From Isoptericola cucumis (GTDB taxonomy: Bacteria; Actinomycetota; Actinomycetes; Actinomycetales; Cellulomonadaceae): a DNA stretch of 64,000 nucleotides. Of the stretch, positions 1-15,339 are shown piece after piece (position 1 is the stretch's first letter; each line of letters begins with the position of its first letter). The DNA is taken from positions 151,582-215,581 of the forward strand of contig NZ_BMDG01000010.1 in assembly GCF_014635665.1 (NCBI RefSeq), given 5' to 3'. Both the position numbers and the translations under genes were made by a program. Under the pieces are notes generated by a model, which saw only the letters and a list, made by a program, of their open reading frames with translations, did no database searches and was not told the origin of the DNA.

Positions 1-465
1 GCCACCGATCGAGCCGGCCTTGCGGTGGTTGCGGTGCGCACCGTGGGAGGCGCCCACGCCGGAGAAGCCGTGACGCTTCATGACGCCGGCGGTGCCCTTG
101 CCCTTGGTGGTGCCGGTGACGTCGACCACGGCGCCGGCCTCGAAGGCCTCCGCGGTGATCTCCTGCCCGAGCGTGAACTCGGCGGCGTCGGAGGTGCGAA
201 CCTCGGCCACGTGACGGCGCGGCGTGACGCCGGCCTTCTCGAAGTGGCCCTTGAGCGGCTTGGTGACCTTGCGCGGGTCGATCTGGCCGGCCGCGAGCTG
301 GACGGCGGCGTAGCCGTCGCCCTCCGCGGAGCGGACCTGGGTCACGACGTTCGTGGGCACTGCCACGACGGTGACGGGGACCAGGCGGCCGTTCTCGTCC
401 CACAGCTGGGTCATGCCGAGCTTGGTGCCGAGCAGCGCGGTCACGTTCTTCTGCTGGTTGGTCAT
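1..465 (-). CDS. rplC: 50S ribosomal protein L3 (partial, C-terminus off the left edge)
   Basis: The first 155 residues are present; the gene runs off the left edge (bacterial L3 is usually about 210-220 aa). The protein starts [20 protein letters not shown] and contains the L3 signature around [19 protein letters not shown] and [18 protein letters not shown], the loop that reaches toward the peptidyl-transferase centre. The ATG at 463-465 follows a GGGGGAGAT ribosome-binding site and lies 14 nt after rpsJ, so this is the second gene of the S10 operon, which continues beyond the window. L3 is a primary assembly-initiating protein of the large subunit. Confidence 0.97.
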   Translation of the reverse strand, partial: MTNQQKNVTALLGTKLGMTQLWDENGRLVPVTVVAVPTNVVTQVRSAEGDGYAAVQLAAGQIDPRKVTKPLKGHFEKAGVTPRRHVAEVRTSDAAEFTLGQEITAEAFEAGAVVDVTGTTKGKGTAGVMKRHGFSGVGASHGAHRNHRKAGSIGG

Positions 466-479
466 GATCTCCCCCAGCC

Positions 480-788
480 TCAGAGCTTGATCTCGATGTT
501 CACGTCAGCCGGCAGGTCGATACGCATGAGCGAGTCGACGGCCTTCGGCGTGGGGTCGATGATGTCGATGAGCCGCTTGTGCGTGCGCATCTCGAAGTGC
601 TCGCGGCTGTCCTTGTACTTGTGAGGCGACCGGATGACGGTGAAGACGTTCTTCTCCGTCGGCAGCGGCACCGGACCCACGACCGTCGCACCAGCGCGCG
701 TCACCGTGTCGACGATCTTGCGCGCCGAGCTGTCGATGACCTCGTGGTCGTAGGACTTGAGCCGGATGCGGATCTTCTGTCCCGCCAT
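480..788 (-). CDS. rpsJ: 30S ribosomal protein S10 / NusE
   Basis: A 102-aa protein starting [20 protein letters not shown] with the conserved core [19 protein letters not shown] and C-terminal ADVNIEIKL. Length and sequence match S10 closely. S10 is a small-subunit head protein and, as NusE, binds NusB and NusG in antitermination complexes. The frame stays open upstream, but the ATG at 786-788 is the conserved start. First gene of the S10 operon; nothing coding lies in the 469 nt between it and tuf. Confidence 0.97.
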   Translation of the reverse strand: MAGQKIRIRLKSYDHEVIDSSARKIVDTVTRAGATVVGPVPLPTEKNVFTVIRSPHKYKDSREHFEMRTHKRLIDIIDPTPKAVDSLMRIDLPADVNIEIKL

Positions 789-1190
789 GGCGTCGTCTGA
801 CTCTCTCTCTCGAACCGCTACTGTCCGACCCCCGCGCTCGGGCGTGTCGCCATTGGCGACGGTCCCGGGCGCACACCGAATCGGTGAGGGCCGTTGAATG
901 TGGTCCGCAGCGCGGACCACGACGTCTGTCGAGCCTGTCGAGACGTGTGTGTCTCGCGGGGCGCTCGTGCGTGTCGACAGCCGGCAACCCCGCGAACCCC
1001 GCACGGCGGGGACCGCTCCAGGTGACAGGGCCGGATCCCGGATGACTCCGGGACCGGACATGCACCGTGGTGCTACACACTGTTCGACACGAGAAAGAAC
1101 GCGCCCGTGACAGGCAACCTGAACATCTTGCCACACGAGTCCGCCCCGGACCAAGCCGGAAGGCGTACGACGGGGTGTGACGCCCGACGC
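789..1190 (-). other. S10 operon leader / promoter region, no gene
   Basis: About 400 nt of non-coding DNA upstream of rpsJ. On the minus strand it should hold the S10 promoter and leader. Visible structure: a perfect 8-bp stem with 3-nt loop at 901-919 (TGGTCCGC/GCGGACCA), a palindromic CACCGA..TCGGTG at 875-887, and a larger hairpin at 1031-1057 (stem with one bulged A, loop TGAC). I could not place a convincing -35/-10 pair. Long open frames across it have no codon signature or homology and look like GC-driven chance frames. Confidence 0.5.
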
Positions 1191-1191
1191 A

Positions 1192-1249
1192 CCGGAGGCC
1201 CGGACCCCTGCGGGGCCCGAGCCTCCGGGTGCTGAGCGGAAGGCTCAGC
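1192..1249 (-). terminator. tandem hairpin terminator of tuf
   Basis: Two stem-loops lie directly after the tuf stop codon. The one nearer tuf (1231-1249) is GCTGAGC/GCTCAGC with a 5-nt loop. The farther one (1192-1228) is a longer stem whose outer arms are CCGGAGGC/GCCTCCGG. There is no clear T tract, as is common for actinobacterial terminators. Position and strength suggest the end of the rpsL-rpsG-fusA-tuf transcript. Confidence 0.7.
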
Positions 1250-1257
1250 CGGTCAGA

Positions 1258-2454
1258 TCACTTGATGATCTTGGTGACGCGGCCGGACCCGACCGTGCGG
1301 CCACCCTCACGGATGGCGAAGCCGAGGCCCTCCTCCATGGCGATCGGCTGGATCAGCTCGACCGTCATCTCGGTGTTGTCGCCGGGCATGACCATCTCGG
1401 TGCCCTCGGGCAGCGTGATGACGCCGGTGACGTCGGTGGTGCGGAAGTAGAACTGCGGACGGTAGTTCGAGTAGAACGGGTTGTGACGCCCGCCCTCGTC
1501 CTTGCCCAGGATGTAGACCTGAGCCTCGAAGTCCGTGTGCGGGGTGATCGAACCCGGCTTCACGACGACCTGGCCGCGCTCGACGTCGTCACGCTTGAGA
1601 CCGCGCAGCAGCAGACCGGTGTTGTCGCCGGCCTGAGCCTGGTCCATCTGCTTGTGGAACGTCTCGATACCGGTGACCGTGGTCTTCTGCGGGGAGCGGA
1701 TGCCGACGATCTCGACCTCGGAGTTGACGTCGAGCGTGCCGCGCTCCACCTTGCCGGTCACGACGGTGCCGCGGCCGGTGATGGTGAAGACGTCCTCGAC
1801 GGGCATGAGGAACGGCTTGTCGAGCTCACGCTGCGGCTCGGGGACGTTCTCGTCCACGGCCTCCATGAGCTCGAGCACCTTGGCGGTCCACTCGGGGTCG
1901 CCCTCGAGCGCCTTGAGGCCGGAGACGCGCACGACCGGCGCGTTGTCGCCGTCGAACTCCTGCGACGACAGCAGCTCGCGGACCTCCATCTCGACGAGCT
2001 CGAGGATCTCCTCGTCGTCGACCATGTCGGCCTTGTTCAGCGCCACCAGCAGGTAGGGCACGCCCACCTGGCGGGCCAGGAGCACGTGCTCGCGCGTCTG
2101 GGCCATCGGGCCGTCGGTCGCCGCGACCACGAGGATCGCGCCGTCCATCTGCGCCGCACCGGTGATCATGTTCTTGATGTAGTCGGCGTGACCCGGGGCG
2201 TCGACGTGCGCGTAGTGGCGCGCCGGCGTCTCGTACTCGATGTGCGCGATGTTGATCGTGATACCGCGCTGCTTCTCCTCCGGCGCGGCGTCGATCTCGT
2301 CGAAGTTACGCAGCGTGTTCGCCGGCAGGTCCGGGTACTTCTCCGCAAGCGTCTTCGAGATCGCGGCGGTCAGCGTCGTCTTACCGTGGTCGACGTGCCC
2401 GATCGTGCCGATGTTGACGTGCGGCTTGGTCCGCTCGAACTTGGCCTTAGCCAC
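1258..2454 (-). CDS. tuf: elongation factor Tu
   Basis: 398 aa. GTPase motifs are intact: GHVDHGKTT (P-loop), DAPGHADY (G3) and NKAD (G4), followed by domains 2 and 3 ending [10 protein letters not shown]-Tu delivers aminoacyl-tRNA to the ribosome. The start is GTG (2452-2454) behind a CAGGAGGACC ribosome-binding site; the next residues [11 protein letters not shown] are the conserved actinobacterial N-terminus. It is the last gene of the str operon, 128 nt after fusA, and is followed by two terminator-like hairpins. Confidence 0.98.
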   Translation of the reverse strand: MAKAKFERTKPHVNIGTIGHVDHGKTTLTAAISKTLAEKYPDLPANTLRNFDEIDAAPEEKQRGITINIAHIEYETPARHYAHVDAPGHADYIKNMITGAAQMDGAILVVAATDGPMAQTREHVLLARQVGVPYLLVALNKADMVDDEEILELVEMEVRELLSSQEFDGDNAPVVRVSGLKALEGDPEWTAKVLELMEAVDENVPEPQRELDKPFLMPVEDVFTITGRGTVVTGKVERGTLDVNSEVEIVGIRSPQKTTVTGIETFHKQMDQAQAGDNTGLLLRGLKRDDVERGQVVVKPGSITPHTDFEAQVYILGKDEGGRHNPFYSNYRPQFYFRTTDVTGVITLPEGTEMVMPGDNTEMTVELIQPIAMEEGLGFAIREGGRTVGSGRVTKIIK

Positions 2455-2582
2455 TGGGGTCCTCCTGGGACTTGGGTAGATGTTCCCGAACGTTGCGAGA
2501 CTCGGCCAAGAAGCCTACATCCCGCGGGGCGACGGGGTTTCCTACAGGTTGATTGTCGTGCTGGTCGTCGACCTGTGGGGAC

Positions 2583-4685
<2,103 letters not shown>

Positions 4686-4721
4686 GGTGTCTTACCCCTT
4701 GTCGGTGGAAGGTCGGAAGCC

Positions 4722-4791
4722 GGGGCCGGAGGACCGGCCCCCGGCCGGCTCCGGATCCGCGGACGGCCCCGGGGGTCACCCGGGGCCGTCC
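4722..4791 (-). promoter_or_regulatory. intercistronic double hairpin between rpsG and fusA
   Basis: Two perfect stem-loops sit in the rpsG-fusA gap: 4761-4791 (13-bp stem GGACGGCCCCGGG, 5-nt loop) directly after the rpsG stop, and 4722-4741 (8-bp stem GGGGCCGG, loop AGGA). Inside an operon they could partially terminate, block exonucleases or act in S7 feedback. E. coli S7 is known to bind the rpsL-rpsG spacer, so a regulatory role here is only inference. Confidence 0.5.
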
Positions 4792-4798
4792 GAGCGCA

Positions 4799-5269
4799 TC
4801 ACCAGCGGTAGTGCGCGAAGGCCTTGTTGGAGTCGGCCATCTTGTGCATGTCCTCGCGACGCTTCACCGCGGCACCGAGGCCGTTCGACGCGTCCAGGAT
4901 CTCGTTCATCAGCCGCTCGGTCATGGTCTTCTCGCGGCGAGCGCGCGAGAAGTCCGTGAGCCAGCGCAGGGCGAGCGTCGTCGAGCGCGCGGGGCGCACG
5001 TCGACCGGCACCTGGTAGGTGGCGCCACCGACACGGCGCGAGCGGACCTCGAGCGCCGGGCGGACGTTCTCCAGCGCGCGCTTGAGCACGACGACGGGGT
5101 CCTGGTCGGTCTTGGCGCGGACGCCCTCGAGGGCGCCGTAGACGATCGCCTCGGCGGTCGACTTCTTGCCGTCGACGAGGACCTTGTTGATCAGCTGCGT
5201 CACGACGGGCGACCCGTAGACGGGGTCGACGATGAGCGGCCGCTTGGGGGCCGGACCCTTGCGAGGCAT
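4799..5269 (-). CDS. rpsG: 30S ribosomal protein S7
   Basis: 156 aa, exactly the usual bacterial length, starting [20 protein letters not shown] and containing [18 protein letters not shown] and a C-terminal AFAHYRW. S7 nucleates assembly of the 30S head and contacts the E-site tRNA. Its ATG overlaps the rpsL stop by one base (TGATG), implying translational coupling. Second gene of the str operon. Confidence 0.98.
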   Translation of the reverse strand: MPRKGPAPKRPLIVDPVYGSPVVTQLINKVLVDGKKSTAEAIVYGALEGVRAKTDQDPVVVLKRALENVRPALEVRSRRVGGATYQVPVDVRPARSTTLALRWLTDFSRARREKTMTERLMNEILDASNGLGAAVKRREDMHKMADSNKAFAHYRW

Positions 5270-5643
5270 CAGGCCTTCTCCTTCTTCGCGCCGTACTTGC
5301 TACGAGCCTGCTTGCGGTTCTTGACACCCTGGGTGTCGAGCGCGCCGCGCACGATCTTGTAGCGGACACCCGGGAGGTCCTTCACACGACCACCGCGCAC
5401 GAGCACGATCGAGTGCTCCTGCAGGTTGTGGCCGACGCCGGGGATGTACGCGGTGACCTCGGTACCGGAGGAGAGCTTCACACGCGCGACCTTGCGGAGC
5501 GCGGAGTTCGGCTTCTTGGGGGTGGTGGTGTACACGCGGGTGCACACGCCGCGCCGCTGGGGGGAGTCCCGGAGGGCCGGCGTCTTGGACGCCACGGCCT
5601 TCGTGCTCCGGCCCTTGCGGACGAGCTGCTGGATCGTAGGCAC
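5269..5643 (-). CDS. rpsL: 30S ribosomal protein S12
   Basis: 124 aa starting at GTG 5641-5643 ([16 protein letters not shown]); a longer in-frame ATG upstream is rejected because S12 has this fixed N-terminus. Conserved [11 protein letters not shown] and [12 protein letters not shown] are present. Lys43 and Lys88, the usual streptomycin-resistance positions, are wild type, so no rpsL-based resistance is predicted. S12 forms part of the decoding centre. First gene of the str operon, with a roughly 300-nt leader from a recognisable promoter. Confidence 0.97.
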   Translation of the reverse strand: MPTIQQLVRKGRSTKAVASKTPALRDSPQRRGVCTRVYTTTPKKPNSALRKVARVKLSSGTEVTAYIPGVGHNLQEHSIVLVRGGRVKDLPGVRYKIVRGALDTQGVKNRKQARSKYGAKKEKA

Positions 5644-5946
5644 TACGTCTCCGTCGTCTTCTCGAGCTCTCGAGAGCCGGCCGGCCCTCGACGGTGGTCT
5701 GTCTGGCTTGTGCGTGCCGATCGCATGCGGCACCCGCGGCCCTCACGGACCGCAACGCCACTTACCACCGGCTCGATGGCCCGGGCCGCTCCCCCGCCCT
5801 CACGGGCGGTCGGGTGCAGACCGCGGGATGCTCGTGCGCTCGCGACGCCTGCGCCTCCGGCGGACCCCTCGAGCGCTTCCCTCGACGAACGAGGGACTCG
5901 GGTGGTCAGCGGGTGGCACGGCACGACGGCACGGGCACGGCTACCA

Positions 5947-5975
5947 AGATTACCCGCGGAATCAAGCGGGGTCAA
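5947..5975 (-). promoter_or_regulatory. str operon promoter (rpsL-rpsG-fusA-tuf)
   Basis: On the minus strand a TTGACC -35 box (5970-5975) is followed after exactly 17 nt by TAATCT (-10, 5947-5952). This is a near-consensus housekeeping promoter. Transcription would begin near 5940 and give a leader of about 297 nt before rpsL. It sits directly after the rpoC terminator, so the str operon is independently promoted. The leader (5644-5940) contains no gene I can support. Confidence 0.75.
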
Positions 5976-5983
5976 AGGAAGCA

Positions 5984-6014
5984 GGAGGGGCGCACGTGTG
6001 ACGTGCGCCCCTCC
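5984..6014 (-). terminator. rpoBC transcript terminator
   Basis: A perfect 14-bp stem (GGAGGGGCGCACGT arm) with a 3-nt loop lies 23 nt after the rpoC stop codon. It is followed on the minus strand by a pyrimidine-rich TGCTTCCTTT tract. This is the strongest intrinsic-terminator candidate in the left arm. Confidence 0.85.
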
Positions 6015-6037
6015 CGTGCTACCACTGCGTCAGGAGA

Positions 6038-9919
<3,882 letters not shown>

Positions 9920-9976
9920 GATGTCCTACTTCCTCAAAGCTTCTTGAATGTCGTGAAGTTCAGCTGGTCGCTGGGA

Positions 9977-12900
9977 TCAGATCTCGTCGACGGTGGCGGC
10001 CGAGTTGGGGCGGCGGGACAGGTCGATCCCGAGCTCCTCCGCGGCGCGGTACACCTCGTCGTCCGACTCCTTCATCTCGATGGAGGAGCCGTCGCTCGAG
10101 AGCACCTCGACGTTCAGGCACAGCGACTGCATCTCCTTGAGGAGCACCTTGAAGGACTCCGGGATGCCCGAGTCGGGGATGTTCTCGCCCTTGACGATCG
10201 CCTCGTACACCTTGACGCGGCCGGGGACGTCGTCCGACTTGATGGTGAGCAGCTCCTGCAGCGTGTAGGCCGCGCCGTACGCCTCGAGGGCCCACACCTC
10301 CATCTCGCCGAACCGCTGGCCACCGAACTGCGCCTTACCACCCAGCGGCTGCTGCGTGATCATCGAGTACGGGCCGGTCGAGCGCGCGTGGATCTTGTCG
10401 TCGACCAGGTGGTGGAGCTTGAGGATGTACATGTAGCCCACCGACACCGGGTCGCCGAACGGCTCCCCGGAACGGCCGTCGAACAGGTGCGCCTTGCCGT
10501 CGGTGGCGACCATGCGCTCGCCGTCACGGTTCGGCAGCGTCGAGGAGATGAGGCCGCGCAGGGCGTCCTCCTCCAGACCGTCGAAGACCGGCGTCGCCAC
10601 CGGGGTGCCCGGCTGCGACGTCGCCGCGACCGCGGGGACCTTCTCCTTCCAGGAGAGGTCGTCGCCCTCGGCCAGCTCGACGTCCCAGCCACGGCTGGCC
10701 ACCCAGCCGAGGTGGGTCTCGAGGACCTGGCCGACGTTCATGCGGCCGGGCACGCCCAGCGGGTTGAGGATGACGTCGACCGGCGTGCCGTCAGGCAGGA
10801 ACGGCATGTCCTCCTGCGGCAGGATCTTCGAGATGACGCCCTTGTTGCCGTGACGACCCGCGAGCTTGTCGCCCACGGTGATCTTGCGGCGCTGGGCGAT
10901 GTAGACGCGGACCAGCTGGTTCACGCCGGCGGGCAGCTCGTCGCCGTCCTCGCGGTTGAACTCGCGGACGCCGATGACGGTGCCGGACTCGCCGTGGGGC
11001 ACCTTGAGGGACGTGTCGCGCACCTCGCGGGCCTTCTCGCCGAAGATGGCGCGCAGCAGGCGCTCCTCCGGGGTCAGCTCGGTCTCGCCCTTCGGCGTGA
11101 CCTTGCCGACCAGCACGTCGCCGGCGCCGACCTCGGCGCCGATACGGATGACACCGCGCTCGTCGAGGTCCGCCAGGACGTCCTCGGCGACGTTCGGGAT
11201 GTCCCGGGTGATCTCCTCGGGGCCGAGCTTCGTGTCGCGGGCGTCGACCTCGTGCTCCTCGATGTGGATCGAGGACAGCACGTCGTCCTCCACGAGGCGC
11301 TGCGACAGGATGATCGCGTCCTCGTAGTTGTGGCCCTCCCACGACATGAACGCCACGAGCAGGTTGCGGCCGAGCGCGAGGTCGCCCTCGTCGGTCGCCG
11401 GGCCGTCGGCCAGCACGGAGCCGACCTCGACCCGCTGGCCCTCGTCGACCAGCACGCGCTGGTTGTAGCTCGTGCCCTGGTTCGAGCGGCGGAACTTCGC
11501 CGCGCGGTAGGAGCCCGTGGTGCCGTCGTCGTTCGCGACGAGCACCAGGTCCGCGGAGACCTCCGTGACGACACCGGGCTTGGTGGCCACGATGACGTCG
11601 CCGGCGTCGACCGCCGCGCGCCGCTCCATGCCGGTGCCGACCAGCGGCGCCTCGGAGCGGACCAGCGGCACGGCCTGGCGCTGCATGTTCGCGCCCATGA
11701 GGGCACGGTTCGCGTCGTCGTGCTCGAGGAACGGGATGAGCGCCGTCGCGACCGACACCATCTGGCGCGGGGAGACGTCCATGAAGTCGACCTCGGTCGG
11801 CGGCAGGTCGTCCGTCTCGCCGCCCTTGGTGCGCACCAGGACGCGGTCGGAGAGGAACGAGCCGTCGGCCGCGAGGGCGGTGTTCGCCTGCGCGATGACG
11901 TAACGGTCCTCGTCGTCGGCCGTGAGGTACACGACCTCGTCGGTGACCTTGCTGTTCACGACCTTGCGGTACGGCGTCTCGATGAAGCCGAACGGGTTGA
12001 TGCGACCGAACGACGCGAGCGAGCCGATGAGGCCGATGTTCGGGCCCTCAGGGGTCTCGATCGGGCACATGCGGCCGTAGTGCGACGGGTGGACGTCACG
12101 GACCTCCATGCCGGCGCGGTCGCGGGACAGACCACCCGGGCCGAGGGCGTTGAGGCGACGCTTGTGCGTCAGGCCCGCGAGCGGGTTGTTCTGGTCCATG
12201 AACTGCGACAGCTGCGAGGTGCCGAAGAACTCGCGGATCGACGCCACCACCGGGCGGATGTTGATCAGCGTCTGCGGGGTGATCGCCTCGACGTCCTGCG
12301 TGGTCATGCGCTCGCGCACGACGCGCTCCATGCGGGACAGGCCGGTGCGGACCTGGTTCTGGATGAGCTCGCCGACGGCGCGGATGCGGCGGTTGCCGAA
12401 GTGGTCGATGTCGTCCGTCTCGACGCGCACCTCGACCGGCTCGCCGTCGCGCGTGCCCGGCATGGTCGCGTGGTCGGCGTGCAGGGCGGCGAGGTACTTG
12501 ATCGTCGCGACGACGTCCGTGATCGACAGCGTCGAGTCGGACAGCGGCGCGTCGACGCCCAGCTTCTTGCTGACCTTGTAACGACCGACCTTGGCCAGGT
12601 CGTAACGCTTCGGGTTGAAGTAGAAGTTCTCCAGCAGCGCGCGGCCGGCCTCGACCGTGGGCGGCTCGCCCGGGCGGATCTTGCGGTACAGGTCGACGAG
12701 CGCCTCGTCCTGGGTGTGGACGTGGTCCTTCTCGAGCGTGTCCAGCACCGACGGGTACTCGGCGAACTCCTCGCGGATCTCCGACTCGGTCATGCCGAGC
12801 GCCTTGAGCAGCACCGTGACGGGCTGCTTGCGCTTGCGGTCGACGCGCACGCCGACGGCGTCGCGCTTGTCGATCTCGAACTCGAGCCAGGCACCGCGCG

Positions 12901-13489
12901 AGGGGATGACCTTCGCGGAGAAGACGTCCTTGTCGCTCGTCTTGTCGGGCTGACGCTCGAAGTACACGCCCGGGGACCGCACGAGCTGGCTGACGACGAC
13001 GCGCTCCGTGCCGTTGATGACGAACGTGCCGCGCTCGGTCATGAGCGGGAAGTCGCCCATGAAGACCGTCTGGCTCTTGATCTCACCGGTCGTGTAGTTG
13101 ACGAACTCCGCGGTCACGAACAGCGGGGCCGCGTAGGTGAAGTCCTTCTCCTTGCACTCCTCCGACGTGTACTTCGGGGGCTCGAAGCGGTGGTTCGAGA
13201 AGGAGAGGGACATCGACTGGCCGAAGTCCTCGATCGGCGAGATCTCCTCGAAGATCTCCTCGAGGCCGGAGGCGGCCGGGACGTCCTGTCGCCCGGAGGC
13301 GGTGGCCGCCTCCACCCGGGCCTGCCAGGCCGGGTTGCCGAGGAGCCAGTCGAAGCTCTCGGTCTGCAGCCCGAGGAGGTCGGGGACCTCGAGCGGCTCG
13401 TAGATCTTGGCGAAGGAGACGCGGCGGGAAGCGGTGCGGTTCGCGATGGCGTCGGCGGACGGAGCAGAAGGGGTGCGCGAGGCAGCCAA
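9977..13489 (-). CDS. rpoB: DNA-directed RNA polymerase subunit beta (Asn at rifampicin position 531)
   Basis: 1170 aa from the TTG at 13487-13489 ([14 protein letters not shown]), chosen over an ATG ten codons upstream because GGAAGGA lies 6 nt before it and the length fits the family (M. tuberculosis 1172). The Rif region reads [20 protein letters not shown] then [18 protein letters not shown]. The residue equivalent to E. coli Ser531 (M. tuberculosis Ser450) is Asn447 (codon AAC, 12149-12151). Asp516 and His526 equivalents are wild type. All other core motifs ([18 protein letters not shown]) are present, so the enzyme should be functional and possibly rifamycin-tolerant. Confidence 0.98.
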   Translation of the reverse strand: MAASRTPSAPSADAIANRTASRRVSFAKIYEPLEVPDLLGLQTESFDWLLGNPAWQARVEAATASGRQDVPAASGLEEIFEEISPIEDFGQSMSLSFSNHRFEPPKYTSEECKEKDFTYAAPLFVTAEFVNYTTGEIKSQTVFMGDFPLMTERGTFVINGTERVVVSQLVRSPGVYFERQPDKTSDKDVFSAKVIPSRGAWLEFEIDKRDAVGVRVDRKRKQPVTVLLKALGMTESEIREEFAEYPSVLDTLEKDHVHTQDEALVDLYRKIRPGEPPTVEAGRALLENFYFNPKRYDLAKVGRYKVSKKLGVDAPLSDSTLSITDVVATIKYLAALHADHATMPGTRDGEPVEVRVETDDIDHFGNRRIRAVGELIQNQVRTGLSRMERVVRERMTTQDVEAITPQTLINIRPVVASIREFFGTSQLSQFMDQNNPLAGLTHKRRLNALGPGGLSRDRAGMEVRDVHPSHYGRMCPIETPEGPNIGLIGSLASFGRINPFGFIETPYRKVVNSKVTDEVVYLTADDEDRYVIAQANTALAADGSFLSDRVLVRTKGGETDDLPPTEVDFMDVSPRQMVSVATALIPFLEHDDANRALMGANMQRQAVPLVRSEAPLVGTGMERRAAVDAGDVIVATKPGVVTEVSADLVLVANDDGTTGSYRAAKFRRSNQGTSYNQRVLVDEGQRVEVGSVLADGPATDEGDLALGRNLLVAFMSWEGHNYEDAIILSQRLVEDDVLSSIHIEEHEVDARDTKLGPEEITRDIPNVAEDVLADLDERGVIRIGAEVGAGDVLVGKVTPKGETELTPEERLLRAIFGEKAREVRDTSLKVPHGESGTVIGVREFNREDGDELPAGVNQLVRVYIAQRRKITVGDKLAGRHGNKGVISKILPQEDMPFLPDGTPVDVILNPLGVPGRMNVGQVLETHLGWVASRGWDVELAEGDDLSWKEKVPAVAATSQPGTPVATPVFDGLEEDALRGLISSTLPNRDGERMVATDGKAHLFDGRSGEPFGDPVSVGYMYILKLHHLVDDKIHARSTGPYSMITQQPLGGKAQFGGQRFGEMEVWALEAYGAAYTLQELLTIKSDDVPGRVKVYEAIVKGENIPDSGIPESFKVLLKEMQSLCLNVEVLSSDGSSIEMKESDDEVYRAAEELGIDLSRRPNSAATVDEI

Positions 13490-13653
13490 GAGGGGTCCTT
13501 CCCTGCAGTTCGATGGCACGCTGTACGCTCTGCGAGGCTGGGGGCGCCGGACCGCGGGCGCGAGAACCGTCCAGGGGTCACGAAGTGGTGACCACGGGTG
13601 GGCGGGACTTCGTCGGCGGGGAGGCGTCGGGGCACAAGCGAGCGCAAAGCGCT

Positions 13654-13682
13654 AGCGTAGCCGGAACGTCGAGACTTGTCCA
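13654..13682 (-). promoter_or_regulatory. rpoBC promoter candidate
   Basis: On the minus strand TGGACA (13677-13682) is separated by exactly 17 nt from TACGCT (13654-13659), a good -35/-10 pair for a GC-rich actinobacterium. The start point would be near 13647, giving a 5' leader of about 158 nt before the rpoB TTG. The rest of the 533-nt rplL-rpoB gap contains the rplL terminator but no supportable gene. Confidence 0.6.
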
Positions 13683-13903
13683 CTCGCACGGGCACACCAG
13701 TGGACGCCCTCGATTCCGGGTGATGAGGACGTTGTCTCGGTGGCCGCCATATGCCGCCCAAGAAACGGTTGTCGTCCCACGATACCCGCACCCTCCGGCC
13801 CGCACCACCCTCGGCCACGCGCCCCGGCGGAGGCGTCCGTCACAGACGGATGCCGGGAACGACGCACGACGCACCGCGGCCCGAGCGACCCCTGGAGGCA
13901 CGA

Positions 13904-13937
13904 CGAGGCCCGCACCCCTCAGGGGATGCGGGCCTCG
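13904..13937 (-). terminator. terminator after rplJL
   Basis: Stem CGAGGCCCGCA/TGCGGGCCTCG (11 bp, then an A-C mismatch and three more G-C pairs) about 86 nt after the rplL stop. It may act as a partial terminator or attenuator between rplJL and rpoBC, the arrangement known in many bacteria. Confidence 0.7.
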
Positions 13938-14022
13938 TGCGGCGAGCTGCGGCTCAGACCGCGGCGGTCACGTCAAAATGTGCGACGACATCCTCGGCGA
14001 CCGCGCGGCCGGGCCGCGTCGA

Positions 14023-14412
14023 TCACTTGAGGGTGACCGTGGCGCCGGCGCCCTCGAGAGCGGCCTTGGCCTTCTCGGCGGCGTCCTTGTCGGCAGCCTC
14101 GAGAACCGGCTTCGGCGCGCCGTCGACCAGGTCCTTGGCCTCCTTGAGACCGAGGGACGTGAGCGCGCGCACCTCCTTGATGACCTGGATCTTCTTGTCA
14201 CCGGCGGCCTCGAGGATGACGTCGAACTCCGTCTTCTCCTCGGCGGCGGCAGCCTCGCCACCGCCGGCGGCGGGGGCGGCGACGGCAACGGCGGCCGGCG
14301 CAGCAGCGGTGACCTCGAAGGTCTCCTCGAAGGCCTTCACGAAGTCGTTGAGCTCGATGAGGGTGAGCTCCTTGAAAGCGTCCAGCAGCTCGTCGGTGGT
14401 GAGCTTCGCCAT
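14023..14412 (-). CDS. rplL: 50S ribosomal protein L7/L12
   Basis: 129 aa starting [20 protein letters not shown]. It has the N-terminal L10-binding dimerisation helix, an Ala/Gly-rich hinge (about residues 35-58) and the globular C-terminal domain ([34 protein letters not shown]). It forms the ribosomal stalk that recruits translational GTPases. Lies 119 nt after rplJ on the same transcript. Confidence 0.98.
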   Translation of the reverse strand: MAKLTTDELLDAFKELTLIELNDFVKAFEETFEVTAAAPAAVAVAAPAAGGGEAAAAEEKTEFDVILEAAGDKKIQVIKEVRALTSLGLKEAKDLVDGAPKPVLEAADKDAAEKAKAALEGAGATVTLK

Positions 14413-14531
14413 GGTGGCGTTCCTTTCGATCTGTGTCCCGTGGCGCCTGTCGGCCGTCCACGTGATCCGGGGGTGCGTCCTGGGGCCTGCGCCCGGCAGA
14501 AGCAGAGGGGGTTGTGCTTGCCGTACCGCCG

Positions 14532-15062
14532 TCAGGCGGCGACGGCCTCCGATTCCTGCTTCTGACGCAGGGCATCGATGACGCGAGCGGCCTCGGCGGG
14601 CTTCGCGGTGAAGGCGTAGGCAGCCTGGTAGAGCTTGGCCTTCATCGCGCCGGCCGCCTTGGCCAGCAGGACCTCGCGGGACTCGAGGTCCGCGAGCTGG
14701 GTGATCTCTGCAGCGGTCAGGGCGTTCCCGTCGAGGACACCGCCCTTGATGACCAGAGCAGGGTTCGCCTTGGCGAAGTCACGCAGACCCTTGGCGGCCT
14801 CGACCGGGTCCCCGGTCACGAACGCGATCGCGGAAGGACCCTTGAGGTCGGCGTCGAGGGACTCGATGCCGGCTTCCTTGGCCGCGATGGACGTCAGCGT
14901 GTTCTTCACCACGGCGTAGGTTGCGTTGCCGCTGAGCGACCGACGCAGCTCCTTGAGCTGCGCGACGGTGAGCCCGCGGTACTCGGTCAGCACGGCCGCG
15001 TTCGACCCGCGGAACTTGTCCGCGACCTCTGCGACTGCGGCTGCCTTGTCCGGCCTCGCCAT
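14532..15062 (-). CDS. rplJ: 50S ribosomal protein L10
   Basis: 176 aa from the ATG at 15060-15062 ([20 protein letters not shown]), preceded by GGAAGGA; the frame is open further upstream but that part is leader RNA. Contains the rRNA-binding N-terminal domain ([19 protein letters not shown]) and the C-terminal helix that carries L7/L12 dimers. L10 anchors the stalk and normally represses its own operon by binding the leader. Confidence 0.97.
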   Translation of the reverse strand: MARPDKAAAVAEVADKFRGSNAAVLTEYRGLTVAQLKELRRSLSGNATYAVVKNTLTSIAAKEAGIESLDADLKGPSAIAFVTGDPVEAAKGLRDFAKANPALVIKGGVLDGNALTAAEITQLADLESREVLLAKAAGAMKAKLYQAAYAFTAKPAEAARVIDALRQKQESEAVAA

Positions 15063-15278
15063 GGCAATCCTTCCGGTGGTGGTGCCACCGGTACCCGGGA
15101 GACGAGAAGAGCCCCGGCGCAGGTGCGCACGGGGCTCGGAGCTCACAGCGGGCTGTGGTTCGTCGTTCGTGTCGCCTGCGCAGGCCCCCGCACGTTCACG
15201 GGACTTCGGTCTTCGGCTTCCTGGGCGGACCCGGGCAGCGTCTGACGACCGGCGGTCTTGGGTTACCCGAGAACAATA
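15063..15278 (-). promoter_or_regulatory. rplJL leader (L10 autoregulatory RNA candidate) and promoter
   Basis: The roughly 200-nt leader has a hairpin at 15109-15137 (GAGCCCCG/CGGGGCTC) and one right at the start codon (15073-15091, CCGGTGG/CCACCGG, loop of 5). L10 leaders that bind L10(L12)4 are a known family, so autoregulation is expected from context. A TATTGT -10 with a preceding TG sits at 15273-15278 on the minus strand; no good -35 is visible. The leader separates rplJ from the CHAT gene, which ends at 15340. Confidence 0.55.
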
Positions 15279-15339
15279 CACGACGACGGACACCCGACCG
15301 CACCCGCCCGGTGTGGCTTGGGCCACGGTCTCCCCGGCG

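Noticed and set aside
480..1154. Extended N-terminus for S10
   Set aside because: S10 has a fixed 102-aa form starting [10 protein letters not shown]; the upstream frame is non-coding leader.
5644..5733. Extended S12 starting at an upstream ATG
   Set aside because: The conserved S12 start PTIQQL follows a GTG at 5641-5643, and the extra 30 residues have no family support.
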